This document shows, in pieces, positions 19,582 through 28,825 of a stretch of DNA of 64,000 nucleotides (position 1 is its first letter; the number at the start of each line of letters is the position of its first letter). This DNA comes from CAYXLI01 sp964464925 (GTDB lineage Bacteria; Acidobacteriota; Terriglobia; Bryobacterales; Bryobacteraceae), in the NCBI GenBank assembly GCA_964464925.1, contig CAYXLI010000017.1:1-64000 (forward strand), read 5' to 3'. Position numbers and translations under genes: made by a program. Below the pieces are notes generated by a model that did not search any database, had not been told where the DNA came from, and was given only the letters and a program-made list of their open reading frames with translations.

Positions 19582-20998
19582 TCAGGACCGTAAAGTAGAA
19601 GAACTCACATCGATTATTCGCGAGATCCAGGACAGGGTCCGGGCTCGTTATCCTTCCGGACCGGTGGGTGAAGTGCAGGTGCCTTTGCCCGACCTGCTGC
19701 CCGTGTTGCATGCACGTGATGCGGCGGAGGCGAAGGTAGCGTCCATCGGCTCGGTGAACCCGCGGCCGAGCGGACCGCTAAATGCGCTGATCCAGTTTGT
19801 GAAGCGGCAGATTGCGCGCTCACTCGGCTGGTTCGTCCGAGACCAGATCGACTACAACCGCGCATTGATCGCGTGCGTGGACGCGATGCTGGAAGCGTTC
19901 AATGAGAATAACCGGCTGACGAAAGCATTCGCGACTCGCATGGAGGAGAACTTCCGCGAGCTGAAGAAAGAAGCAGAGATGCTGCGGTGGGAAGCCACGG
20001 AGTTGAAGGACATCCGCGTGCACTGGATCAGTTGGCGCGAAGAGTGGCAGCACAAGCTGGCTACGAACGAAATGCAGTTCCTGCGCAGCATCGCCGACAT
20101 CCAGGCACAAATGCTGCAGCGTGCGTTGACCATGGAAGACAACTTCCGCGATACCACACGGAAGCAGCACACCGAGTTTACGTTGGCGATGGAAAAGGGA
20201 ATTCGCGAGGCGCAGGACTTGTTGTATCGCGATTTCGAAAAGGTGCGGCTGGAATACGAGGGGCTGATCCACCATGAGCTGCGCGCCATCAGGCAGAAGG
20301 CGTTTGCCTCATCGGCTCCGGCTGGAACTTCAGCCGCTATGCCGCCGATGACGCCGGGCGAGATCCCGTTTGACTATGCGCGTTTCGCGGATAAGTTCCG
20401 CGGGCCTGAGGAGTACGTCCGCACGAACCAGCAGCTATACGTCCCCTACTTCCGTGAGTGCGGCGAAGTGCTGGACGTGGGCTGCGGGCGCGGCGAGTTC
20501 CTGGAAGTGATGCGGGAGGCAGGCGTGAAGGCGCGGGGCATCGATCTCGATCCGGAATCCGTCGCCACGTGCAAAGCGAAGGGATTCGATGCGGAAGTGG
20601 CCGACCTGTTCACTTATCTGGATAGCTTGCCGGAAGCTTCGCTGGACGGAATCTTCTGCTCTCAGGTGGTGGAACATCTCGCGCCGGAACGGGTTCCGGT
20701 CTTCGTGAAACTCGCGGCGGCGCGGTTGCGGCAGGGAGGTGTGCTCGCTGTCGAGACTCCTAATCCGGAGTGCCTGGCGATCTTCGCCACCCATTTCTAT
20801 CTCGATCCGACGCACACCCGACCGATTCCTCCGGCGCTGATGGCGTTCTATTTCGAGGAGTTCGGGATTGGGCGAATCGAAGTGAAACGGCTCTCGCCGG
20901 CTGTAGAGTCTATGCCCGAGCTGGCGTCACTCCCGCAGGAATTCCGCGACAAGTTCTTCGGGAGCTTGGATTACGGGATCGTGGGCCGGAAGATTTAG
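19568..20998 (+). CDS. SAM-dependent methyltransferase with long coiled-coil N-terminal region
   Basis: The 476-residue protein starts at GTG 19568 inside the end of queF. Residues about 65-270 contain a short hydrophobic segment and a long, charged, helical stretch ('MEENFRELKKEAEMLRWEATELK' type) predicted as coiled coil. Residues about 295-440 form a class I methyltransferase: 'VLDVGCGRGEFLEVMREAG' is SAM motif I and 'GIFCSQVVEHLAPERVP' is a typical later motif. Coiled-coil methyltransferases of this layout accompany glycan-polymer loci, where some cap or measure O-antigen chains. The convergent GT2-GT4 gene supports a glycan role. The target is unknown. Confidence 0.8.
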   Translation: MAAADQDRKVEELTSIIREIQDRVRARYPSGPVGEVQVPLPDLLPVLHARDAAEAKVASIGSVNPRPSGPLNALIQFVKRQIARSLGWFVRDQIDYNRALIACVDAMLEAFNENNRLTKAFATRMEENFRELKKEAEMLRWEATELKDIRVHWISWREEWQHKLATNEMQFLRSIADIQAQMLQRALTMEDNFRDTTRKQHTEFTLAMEKGIREAQDLLYRDFEKVRLEYEGLIHHELRAIRQKAFASSAPAGTSAAMPPMTPGEIPFDYARFADKFRGPEEYVRTNQQLYVPYFRECGEVLDVGCGRGEFLEVMREAGVKARGIDLDPESVATCKAKGFDAEVADLFTYLDSLPEASLDGIFCSQVVEHLAPERVPVFVKLAAARLRQGGVLAVETPNPECLAIFATHFYLDPTHTRPIPPALMAFYFEEFGIGRIEVKRLSPAVESMPELASLPQEFRDKFFGSLDYGIVGRKI

Positions 20999-23673
20999 GA
21001 GTTCATCAGTTCCCAATACAGCTCCGCCTGCTGGCGCGCAATTACGTCCCAGCTATACTCGCGTTCCACCTTCTTGCGCGCTTCCATTTCAATGCGGATT
21101 CTGTCCAGCATATTCTCGAACAGGTAGAGAATCGAGGCGGCCATTCCGGCGGGATCGTCCGTCACGATCACGTCCCGTCCCGGCTCGACGTTCAGGCCGT
21201 TCACGCCGCTGCTGGTGCTCACAATCGCCTTGCCCATGGCCATTGCTTCCAGGATCTTGATGTTCGTTCCAGCCGATGCAAGCAGCGGCGCCACCACAAC
21301 AGTTGCGCGTTCATAGGCAGGACGCACATCCGCTACGAAACCTTCCAGCTCGATGCCGGGTTGATCGAGCGGCGGCCGCACGCGATCGGCGTACATGTCG
21401 AGGAAGTACTGCGGACGCGAGCCCGAAATAATGTGCAGCGTGGGATTTGCCGATTGCATTAACGGCCACACCTCCCGCAGAAAGTAATCAAGGGCCAGCA
21501 CATTCGGTAAATGCGCGAACGATCCGATGAAGAGCACGCGGGCCGCATCGGGAGTCTTTGTCGATGCCTGGAAGCGCGCCAGGTCAACTCCGTTCCCAAG
21601 AGCCACAATGCGATTGGCGAACGTTACTGTCTCGCGATCCTTCTCAGACATGGTGACTATGCAATCGGCTTCCCGCCATGCCTTGCGTTCGAAAGTGTCC
21701 CAGCGCGCAAGCTGCCGCTTCAATTCCCACGTTTCGCCCTGCGCCAACAATTGCTGATAAAGGTCGAGCGTGATGTCATGTTCCACCAGAATCGTTTTGG
21801 CGGGGGCGCAATCGGAGGCGTACTGCGCCATTTGCGTGAACTCCAGTTGCGCTACGCCCGGCTGCCACTTCCTCACCAGCATCCGAAGCGCCGCGTGAAA
21901 GGCAGAGGAATCGAACTCCTCGACTACATCGGGTCTATTCGTCGAAGGCAGGGCATGCGTCCCAAACCGCTTCACCTGAACAATCTCGACGCACAGGTCG
22001 AGCAGTTCCCGTGGCGGCGTTCCCAACTCATCGCAGAATGCAATCAGCACCTGGTCAAAATCGGCGGCTGCGCCGCGCATCAGGTTGTACATGCGAACGG
22101 CTCCGCCGTGGGATAACGGAAACGGCATGTACGGTGCTGCGACGAGCACTACGGGCCTTCCGGAACGCCTAGTGCCAGGGAACACCGCGACCGATCCGCT
22201 GGTCAAACCGAGGAACAGCTCTTCATCCCACGGCGAGGCCACTGGCGCGCAATGAAACCCAATACGCGGCGCGTCCAGCAGCGCTTTTTCCGCAACCGGA
22301 TCGTCCTTGGCGGCCTTGGCATTCAATCGCTCAATCGCCTGATACCAAAGCCGGCGGAAGAGAGGAGGCGAACCAACCGAGCCGGCGAGGAACTTCAAAT
22401 AGTTCGTCTCCAGCACAAAGGCCAGTTGCTCCTCTTTATAAAAGCGTGAAGTAGTCGCCCGGTGCTGATGCAGTACTCGTGCGCCTTCGACGAATACAGA
22501 GGGCCAGCCGCGCTGCCAGGCCCGATACCCTAGATCCAGATCCTCGACGTACGCGGGTTCATAATGCTCGCGCACCATATCGAGAGCGCGCAGCTTCCCC
22601 GTGTCGTAGAGCGAACAACCGCCGCTTCCATACAGAACGTAGCTGAGGTCCTCGCCTGGAATCGGCTCCTCGCACGTTACGGGGAAGTCCGGCGCCTTTC
22701 GCGGCATGACAGCTTTTCCGGTCTCTTCGCGGCGTTGGCCTTCAGGAAAGAAGATCTGGGCAGTGGCACAGAACAGATCCGGCACTTCCTCAAATGCCTT
22801 TCGCAGAGCACTGAAGAACCCCGGATACAACGTCATGTCGTTATTCAGGAGCAGCGTGTAGCGGTAGCGGGCGTTACGAATGCCCGCGTTCACGGCCTTG
22901 GCAAACGACAGCGGGTCAGCCGAGTGTTCTATCGTTACGCCGGGCCACGTATGCATCAGCCAATCGACCGTACCGTCGGAGGAACCGTTGTCGGACACGA
23001 TCACTTCGGCGCTCGAACTCTGCAGTTCCTGCTCCAGGTTGGGAAGCAGCCTTTCCAGGAGGTCCCTCCCATCGCGCGAAGGAATCACAACGGAAAAACC
23101 GTCAGGCAGGTTAGTCGCGGGTTGTACGTAGACGACCTTCGGTTCCAGTGCCTTCCGCAACGAGCCGAGCCGTCCCGCCGCGCGCGAAAGCAGCTTGAAA
23201 ACGGGCCGGCGGAAAGCTTTGGGATGGCCCAATCGCCAGAAGAAGGTGTAAGTCGCTCCGCCCGGGCTGAGTTCCCATACCAGCAGGTTCCTCAGCCTCC
23301 ACAGTAGATGCCGCGCCATGGTGGGCCATGAGTGAGGGCGCAGCGAGAAGTGATTGAGGTTCTCATTGAAAAAGAGCGTCCGCAGAGGGGACTGCATGGC
23401 CACCAGGAACCGCATCGGCCAGTAAGGCATGCGGGGTTGCAGAAGGACGGCGGCAAGTTGGACCTGGCGTCCGCTCAGCGTCGCGCGGCATAGTGCGAGG
23501 TTCTCCTGGAACGTACGTCCAATGTGGTACGGAATCCAGTTCCCTTGAGGCGGGCGGAATTCTGAGATGACGAACATCTCCAGTTCCGGGTAGATTGCGG
23601 ACACCTGCTCCAGCAGTTCAGGGATCAGGTCATCCGATCCCGATGCGGCTACTAACTTAACCGGAGTTGTCAA
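20995..23673 (-). CDS. Two-domain glycosyltransferase, GT2 followed by GT4
   Basis: The 892-residue protein joins two catalytic units. After about 190 residues of undefined sequence, a GT-A family 2 domain runs from 'FSVVIPSRDGRDLLERLLPNLE' (about 193) through 'VSDNGSSDGTVDWL' and 'LLNNDMTLYPGFF' to 'YVEDLDLGYRAWQRG'. A GT-B family 4 domain begins near 'VVLVAAPYMPFPLSHGGAVRM' (about 520) and includes 'VLFIGSFAHLPN' and 'SAGTNIKILEAMAMGKAIVSTSSGVNGL'. Such tandem enzymes often build repeating surface glycans by adding two different sugars. The start is a TTG at 23673 without a clear ribosome site, so it is uncertain. It is four bases from the upstream alpha/alpha-barrel gene and overlaps the convergent methyltransferase by four. 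Confidence 0.85.
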   Translation of the reverse strand: MTTPVKLVAASGSDDLIPELLEQVSAIYPELEMFVISEFRPPQGNWIPYHIGRTFQENLALCRATLSGRQVQLAAVLLQPRMPYWPMRFLVAMQSPLRTLFFNENLNHFSLRPHSWPTMARHLLWRLRNLLVWELSPGGATYTFFWRLGHPKAFRRPVFKLLSRAAGRLGSLRKALEPKVVYVQPATNLPDGFSVVIPSRDGRDLLERLLPNLEQELQSSSAEVIVSDNGSSDGTVDWLMHTWPGVTIEHSADPLSFAKAVNAGIRNARYRYTLLLNNDMTLYPGFFSALRKAFEEVPDLFCATAQIFFPEGQRREETGKAVMPRKAPDFPVTCEEPIPGEDLSYVLYGSGGCSLYDTGKLRALDMVREHYEPAYVEDLDLGYRAWQRGWPSVFVEGARVLHQHRATTSRFYKEEQLAFVLETNYLKFLAGSVGSPPLFRRLWYQAIERLNAKAAKDDPVAEKALLDAPRIGFHCAPVASPWDEELFLGLTSGSVAVFPGTRRSGRPVVLVAAPYMPFPLSHGGAVRMYNLMRGAAADFDQVLIAFCDELGTPPRELLDLCVEIVQVKRFGTHALPSTNRPDVVEEFDSSAFHAALRMLVRKWQPGVAQLEFTQMAQYASDCAPAKTILVEHDITLDLYQQLLAQGETWELKRQLARWDTFERKAWREADCIVTMSEKDRETVTFANRIVALGNGVDLARFQASTKTPDAARVLFIGSFAHLPNVLALDYFLREVWPLMQSANPTLHIISGSRPQYFLDMYADRVRPPLDQPGIELEGFVADVRPAYERATVVVAPLLASAGTNIKILEAMAMGKAIVSTSSGVNGLNVEPGRDVIVTDDPAGMAASILYLFENMLDRIRIEMEARKKVEREYSWDVIARQQAELYWELMNS

Positions 23674-23676
23674 GGC

Positions 23677-24786
23677 TTAAAGGAGCGCGGCCGGATCAGC
23701 CGCGAAGGTACCTGCTTCATACTCGCGCCAGAATTCCAGAGCCTGCGCGCAGAACGCGGCCGACACGGGATTCACGAAGGGTGTCAACGCGCCGTCACGA
23801 TGACCGAAGTAAAATCCGCCATTCACCCGCGGGTCCGGACCCTGGACCTGGAAGGTTTCGATCGCCGCCGCCTCTTCCGATGCTTCCGCCGCATTCAATC
23901 GAACCCCGGCTAGCGCCTCGGCGTACAGCCGAACTCGCAATAGCTGCGCATAGACATCTGATCGAACGAATGATGGCCGGATTTCGCGGAGATACCGGCT
24001 TACCCGTGAAATACCGCGGTCGATCGTTGCGGCGCATTCCGTGTGGTCCGCCATCGGCATCAAAGCTTCCAGGAAATACGAATAAGCGTGCAGCCGGTCC
24101 ATGGTCTTTTCGTGCGCAACAGGATCCGGCAGGAATGTCTCCTGGGAACTCATTGCGGAATCGACAGCCCGTTCGTACCACGAAAGATACGACTCCTCAC
24201 CCGTCGCCCGGAACAACTCATACCACCCGAGCGCCGACTTCAGTTGGTAGCATCCGGGGCCGCGCGACCATTGCGGCTCATACGGAAGAGCGGTCTTCGA
24301 AGGTAATTCGAGAATAGGATGGTACGCCCCATTATGCGGAAAATCGCGTGACATGGCCAGCGCTCCGTCTTGTGCGCGATTCAGGTACTTCTCGTCGCCT
24401 GTTGCGTTCCAGAGCCTGAGCAAGCCGCGAACGATGATCCCGAGATCAAAGAAATAAGTCAGCGTACGCGCACCGGGGCGTGGCAGTTCGAACGGGAATG
24501 TCTTCCATTCGGAAGACCATGCGCTGTCACACAGAAAATCGCCGGCTTTCCGCGCGGCGTTCAGGTAGGCCTGCTCCCCGCGCTGCGTGAACGCAAATGC
24601 GAGGGAACTGACCGCGTAACCTGTAATCTCCGTGGAGACGGGAGCGTTCTTATGGATGTCGGAGTGGTAGTAGCGCGCGACGCCGCCGTTGGCTTCCTGA
24701 ATTCCGGATCTGAGGAACCAGCCAGCGGCACGGTCAAGCGCGGACCGGATTTCGATGGATGGGGTTGGGGACGTCAAAATGCTCAT
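23677..24786 (-). CDS. Alpha/alpha-barrel protein, glycoside-hydrolase or epimerase-like
   Basis: The 369-residue product begins at ATG 24786 ('MSILTSPTPSIEIRSALDRAAGWF'); a longer frame upstream overlaps the divergent gene and is unlikely. Repeating helix-rich units such as 'STEITGYAVSSLAFAFTQRGEQAYLNAARKAGDFL' and 'RGLLRLWNATGDEKYLNRAQDGALAMS' are typical of (alpha/alpha)6 toroids in glycoside hydrolases and in sugar epimerases. No catalytic pair can be named with certainty. No signal peptide is seen. It directly precedes the GT2-GT4 gene on the same strand, so trimming or modifying the same glycan is a reasonable guess. Confidence 0.65.
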   Translation of the reverse strand: MSILTSPTPSIEIRSALDRAAGWFLRSGIQEANGGVARYYHSDIHKNAPVSTEITGYAVSSLAFAFTQRGEQAYLNAARKAGDFLCDSAWSSEWKTFPFELPRPGARTLTYFFDLGIIVRGLLRLWNATGDEKYLNRAQDGALAMSRDFPHNGAYHPILELPSKTALPYEPQWSRGPGCYQLKSALGWYELFRATGEESYLSWYERAVDSAMSSQETFLPDPVAHEKTMDRLHAYSYFLEALMPMADHTECAATIDRGISRVSRYLREIRPSFVRSDVYAQLLRVRLYAEALAGVRLNAAEASEEAAAIETFQVQGPDPRVNGGFYFGHRDGALTPFVNPVSAAFCAQALEFWREYEAGTFAADPAALL

Positions 24787-24813
24787 TGTAGCATCCCCCC
24801 GGCCCAAACGATC

Positions 24814-24819
24814 TATACT
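24814..24819 (+). promoter_or_regulatory. Candidate -10 box TATACT
   Basis: TATACT lies 18 bases before the GTG start at 24838, between two divergent genes only 51 bases apart. No good -35 hexamer at 16-18 bases was found, so this rests on the -10 match and position. Confidence 0.3.
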
Positions 24820-24837
24820 TGGGAGGAGTTGGCGGGC

Positions 24838-25479
24838 GTGCGATCGGTAACTCTTTTGCTTTTCGTAGGGACGGCATTGCAGGCGCAGGTAAGCGCCCCG
24901 ATCGGAATCCTGCGAGGAGAGTTGTTGGAATGGCAAGGGTCGGCGAAAGAGGGCGAGCTTGCAATTCGGACTCCCGAGAGCCAGGTCTACTCCTGTCATT
25001 TCGATTCTTTCACTTACCTGGAACGCGATAACCAGCGCCTCGGCTTTGGAGGCGTGAAAACCGGTGACAAGGTGGAAGTGGTGGCGGACCACAAGCCGGG
25101 CACCACGCGCTGTTATGTCCGCACTCTTCGGGTAATGGAGAACAAGCCGGGGGTTCTGAACCCTGGGTATCGTGTAAACCTGAGGACTTACCGGCCAACA
25201 ACGGATCTCCTTTTCCCTCGCGGCAATATGACTCTGAGTGGCGTTGTCCTTCGTTTGAATCCGGAAATGATGGTTCTTCGGACGTGGAGGGAAGGACAGA
25301 AAACCATTCTGCTCCGCAACGACACACGTTATATGGAAAGCGGTCTTCTGAGTGAGTTCTCGGGCCTGCCGGTCAACACCCGCGTATTTGTCCGCTGCGG
25401 CAAGAACCTGGAAGATGAAGTCGAGGCATACCAGGTGATTTGGGGCCAGATTACCGGGCCTCACGATTCGGCCCGGTAA
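24838..25479 (+). CDS. Exported protein of unknown function
   Basis: The 213-residue protein begins at GTG 24838, nine bases after GGAGGAG (24822-24828), with a leader of the form 'RSVTLLLFVGTALQAQ'. The rest is beta-rich: 'GILRGELLEWQG', 'SHFDSFTYLERDNQRLGFGGVKTGDKVEVVADH'-like and 'GMTLSGVVLRLNPEMMVLRTWREG'-like segments suggest two related small beta-barrel modules of the kind seen in DUF5666-like or OB-like exported proteins. I do not recognise a family with confidence. A longer frame from 4.7 hundred bases upstream is antisense to the neighbouring gene and rejected. Confidence 0.65.
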   Translation: MRSVTLLLFVGTALQAQVSAPIGILRGELLEWQGSAKEGELAIRTPESQVYSCHFDSFTYLERDNQRLGFGGVKTGDKVEVVADHKPGTTRCYVRTLRVMENKPGVLNPGYRVNLRTYRPTTDLLFPRGNMTLSGVVLRLNPEMMVLRTWREGQKTILLRNDTRYMESGLLSEFSGLPVNTRVFVRCGKNLEDEVEAYQVIWGQITGPHDSAR

Positions 25480-25553
25480 GAAAGAAACGCAGTACTTACC
25501 TTCTGCGTCTGTAGCCCTTGGTATACTGAGGCTTCGCCTCTATCTGGCTCACC

Positions 25554-28286
25554 ATGAAGTATTTTGCTCTCGCTTTAGCCACCAGTTTGGGTTTGGCTTG
25601 CGCCGCGGATTTCACTACCGGCCAGGCAGCCCGCCTTCTTATAGGCCAACTTACGTTTACGAAACAGGATGTTGGCGCCTCGGAATACCAGGTCGGTGCG
25701 GTCGGCGGTCTTGCTTACGCCAACAACACGTTGTTTGTCGCAGATTCGAACCGGGTGGGGGCCAGTCCTCTGAACCAAAGAGTGCTGATCTACAGCAATC
25801 TTGCACAGAACCTCTTTCCTCCCACGGCTGAGATTCCGACGGATACCGGACTGCGCTGCCCAATCTGCATGGGCGTGGCGACGACAGTTCTCGGACAGCC
25901 GGATTTCCTGAAGACCGACATCGGTTTAGCCCAAAATTCATTCCGGCTTCCCACAGCCGTGGCAAGCGATGGTAAGTACCTGGCCGTTGCGGATACAGAC
26001 AACAATCGAGTTCTCATCTGGAACAGCATTCCGGCAACAAACCAACAGCCTGCCGATGTAGTGGTTGGCCAACCGGACTTCAAGACGGGTACGTCCAATT
26101 TTGGCGGAGGCAATACTCCTTCGGCGAAGGGATTGCGGGGACCGCAGGGCGTTTGGTTTCAAGATGGCCGTCTGATTGTTTCCGATACACAGAACCATCG
26201 CGTATTGATTTGGAACCGTGTTCCGGCCTCCAACGGCGCCGCAGCCGATGTCGTTGTCGGCCAGCCGAATTTTACGACGTACTCAGAGCCGAACCTGCTC
26301 AAACTCGGTGCTGACGCAAAGGCGAACAACTTATTGAATCCGGTTGCCGCCACCAGCGACGGACGAAGGCTCTACGTGACAGACCTCGGCCACCACCGTG
26401 TACTGATCTACAACAGTATTCCGACTTCGAACGGTGCGGCGGCGGACATTGTGTTGGGGCAGCCGAACCTGGACAGCACCAATGATGTGAACTCGGCAGT
26501 GCCCAATAATTCGAAGTACCTTTGCCCATCGAACGGAACCGATTCGAGCAACAACCTTACTTTCCCGGTCCGTTGCGCGGCAACCATGGAGTTTCCGCGT
26601 TATGCCGTATCTGACGGCACGAAGCTGTTCATCGCTGACGGCGGAAATAATCGCGTGCTGGTCTACAACTCGGTTCCCACCTCGAACGGGCAGCGAGCGG
26701 ACGTGATCCTGGGACAGAAGGACGATTCGCTTGCGGACGATGGCACCACGCAGGTGGTCTCAGCCTCCAACAGTCTCCGTACTCCCATGTCTCTCGCCTG
26801 GGATGGATCGAATCTCTACGTGGCGGACACGTTCAATCGCCGGATCATGGTTTTCACAGTAGCGGAACAGACGGTGGTGAATAATTCCGTACGCAATTCG
26901 GCCAGCTTTGAAACCTTCGCCAGCGGAACTGTCACGTTTTCCGGCAGCGTGAAGGAAAACGACATTGCCACGATCACGATCAACAGCAAGGATTACAAGT
27001 ACACGATTCGCAAGGACGACACGCTGGAGAAAATCATCAAGGCGATGGTGGATCTGATTAACGCAAGCGGCGGCGATCCGAACGTTGTTGCCCGTGCGAA
27101 CGTTGCGTTTAATGAGATCGTTCTCACATCGAAAACACCCGGGGAAGACGGCAATAACATCACGCTCACCACGGCCACATCGAACACAACCGCGAGCACC
27201 ACGCCGTCCATCGTTCTTACTGCGAGCGCCGGGTTGCTGACCGGCGGACGGGATGCCGCAAAGATAGCTCCTGGAACTCTGATTTCGATCGTCGGCAACA
27301 ACTTCACCTCCCAGACGCTCTCGGCCGACACTTCGCGCGATAAGCTGCCGACCACGCTCGGCGGCGTGCAGGTCTACGTGGATGGGATTCGTGCGCCGCT
27401 GGTCTTTGTGTCTCCGACGCAGATCAACGCGCAGATGCCGTTTGAGGTAAGCGATACCACCAGCGTCAGCGTGTTTGTCCGCACTTCGGACGGCTCAGGC
27501 ACTCGTGTCAGCACGGCAATCGGCGTGCCTATCGTGCCCCAGAATCCCGGCATTTTCGCGGCGAGCGGCGTGAACGATCCGCGCCCGGCGATCGCCCTGC
27601 ACAGCAGCAGTTATGCACAGGGTGCGATCTCGGTGGACGGCACTATCAAGGCGAACGACACGGCAACGGTAACCGTTGAAGACCGCACCTATACGTACAC
27701 CGTTCAGTCTACCGACACCCTGGCCAGTGTGAGAGACGCCTTGATTCAGCAGATCAACGCCGCTGATCCAAAGGTTAAGGCTTCACCAGCCGGCGCGTTC
27801 ACTCGCATCCGGCTCCAGGCAAAGGCGCCCGGCCCGGACGGTGAAGGGATTCCTTATTCGGCGAAGGCGAATGATGGTGCGTCCCTTATTATGTCGTCCC
27901 TTGGGTCGGTGACTTGTTGCGCGAATGTGGCCGGTTCTCCGGTCACCGACGACAATCCTGCCGTTCCGGGGGAAGTGATTACGGTTTACGCCACTGGCCT
28001 CGGCCTGGTAGGACCGGACGATGCCCTGGCCGCCGCGCAGACGGGACTGAAATACAACGGACCGGCGCTGAACGACGTGAACGCGTTCATCGATGCGATC
28101 GCGGGCGGCAAGACCGCGAACGTCCTGTTCTCCGGCCTGAAAACCGGCCAGGTTGGCGTGTATGAGTTACAACTCCAACTGAATACGGATATCCCAACGA
28201 ATCCGCAAACGCAGTTGACCATCGCCCAGGACGTATATATCAGCAACATCGTCACGTTCCCGGTGCGAAATCCGAATAACCCGTAA
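25554..28286 (+). CDS. NHL-type beta-propeller protein with Solibacter TIGR03437 C-terminal domain and two inserted hook-like modules
   Basis: The 910-residue exported protein (leader 'MKYFALALATSLGLACA') has propeller blades repeating 'NRVLIWNSIPATNQQPADVV' and 'VGQPDF' (about 90-440). Residues about 568-900 match TIGR03437, a C-terminal domain named from Solibacter usitatus paralogues ('KIAPGTLISIVGNNFTS', 'VFVSPTQINAQMPFEV', 'VPGEVITVYATGLGLVGP'). Two modules of about 85 residues of the form 'GTxxxNDxATxTxxxxxYxYTxxxxDTLxxI...INA' sit at about 460-550 and 690-780; they resemble repeats of flagellin-hook or phage-tail proteins. The second interrupts the TIGR03437 domain. Function unknown, presumably cell surface. 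A TATACT lies at 25522-25527. Confidence 0.85.
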   Translation: MKYFALALATSLGLACAADFTTGQAARLLIGQLTFTKQDVGASEYQVGAVGGLAYANNTLFVADSNRVGASPLNQRVLIYSNLAQNLFPPTAEIPTDTGLRCPICMGVATTVLGQPDFLKTDIGLAQNSFRLPTAVASDGKYLAVADTDNNRVLIWNSIPATNQQPADVVVGQPDFKTGTSNFGGGNTPSAKGLRGPQGVWFQDGRLIVSDTQNHRVLIWNRVPASNGAAADVVVGQPNFTTYSEPNLLKLGADAKANNLLNPVAATSDGRRLYVTDLGHHRVLIYNSIPTSNGAAADIVLGQPNLDSTNDVNSAVPNNSKYLCPSNGTDSSNNLTFPVRCAATMEFPRYAVSDGTKLFIADGGNNRVLVYNSVPTSNGQRADVILGQKDDSLADDGTTQVVSASNSLRTPMSLAWDGSNLYVADTFNRRIMVFTVAEQTVVNNSVRNSASFETFASGTVTFSGSVKENDIATITINSKDYKYTIRKDDTLEKIIKAMVDLINASGGDPNVVARANVAFNEIVLTSKTPGEDGNNITLTTATSNTTASTTPSIVLTASAGLLTGGRDAAKIAPGTLISIVGNNFTSQTLSADTSRDKLPTTLGGVQVYVDGIRAPLVFVSPTQINAQMPFEVSDTTSVSVFVRTSDGSGTRVSTAIGVPIVPQNPGIFAASGVNDPRPAIALHSSSYAQGAISVDGTIKANDTATVTVEDRTYTYTVQSTDTLASVRDALIQQINAADPKVKASPAGAFTRIRLQAKAPGPDGEGIPYSAKANDGASLIMSSLGSVTCCANVAGSPVTDDNPAVPGEVITVYATGLGLVGPDDALAAAQTGLKYNGPALNDVNAFIDAIAGGKTANVLFSGLKTGQVGVYELQLQLNTDIPTNPQTQLTIAQDVYISNIVTFPVRNPNNP

Positions 28287-28768
28287 TGGCCCGCGTTCTG
28301 CAGATTAATATCTCGCAGGGCGGTATACCGAAGCTGCCGGTCGATCGAGCCGTCGTGCGAGCACTCGGCATCGAAGGCGACGCGGTTCGCAATACGAAGC
28401 ACCACGGTGGTCCGCGGCAGGCTCTGCTGCTGATCATGCGGGAAAGTCTGGAGGAGATGAAGTCGCTCGGCTTTGCCGTTTATCCCGGGGCGTTGGGCGA
28501 GAATCTCACCACCGAGGGCCTGGACCGGCGGGAGTTGCGCTTGGGACAACGGTTCCGCGCCGGTGAGGTCGTGCTCGAACTCACCAAGATCCGGGTGCCT
28601 TGTTCTACGCTGACGCCCTACGGCCATGGCATCCAGAAGGCTCTCTATGACGATCGGGTGAAAGCCGGTGACGTCTCCTCGCCGCGGTGGGGCCTCAGCG
28701 GCTTTTACGCTTCCGTCACAAACTGTGGCGTTATTGTTCCAGGCGACAGCATTGGACGCCTTCTTTGA
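28286..28768 (+). CDS. MOSC-domain protein (YiiM-like)
   Basis: The 160-residue MOSC protein is related to the C-terminal domain of molybdenum cofactor sulfurases and to YiiM-type reductases that use molybdenum cofactor to reduce N-hydroxylated compounds. Support comes from 'GDAVRNTKHHGGPRQALLLIMRE', 'YPGALGENLTTEGLD' and the conserved cysteine in 'TKIRVPCSTLTPYG', the expected Mo ligand. Its ATG overlaps the stop of the propeller gene by one base, so it is translated from the same message although no functional link is evident. Confidence 0.9.
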   Translation: MARVLQINISQGGIPKLPVDRAVVRALGIEGDAVRNTKHHGGPRQALLLIMRESLEEMKSLGFAVYPGALGENLTTEGLDRRELRLGQRFRAGEVVLELTKIRVPCSTLTPYGHGIQKALYDDRVKAGDVSSPRWGLSGFYASVTNCGVIVPGDSIGRLL

Positions 28769-28783
28769 TCAGGTTCCTCCAGC

Positions 28784-28789
28784 TATAAT
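28784..28789 (+). promoter_or_regulatory. Candidate -10 box TATAAT before glnE
   Basis: A perfect TATAAT lies between the MOSC and glnE genes. TTGGAC at 28752-28757 is too far (26 bases) to be a standard -35. A GGAGGG follows at 28791-28796, but about 30 bases before the chosen ATG. Confidence 0.4.
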
Positions 28790-28825
28790 TCGGAGGGCAG
28801 GACCACGCCGTCCCGCTTTTTGTCC

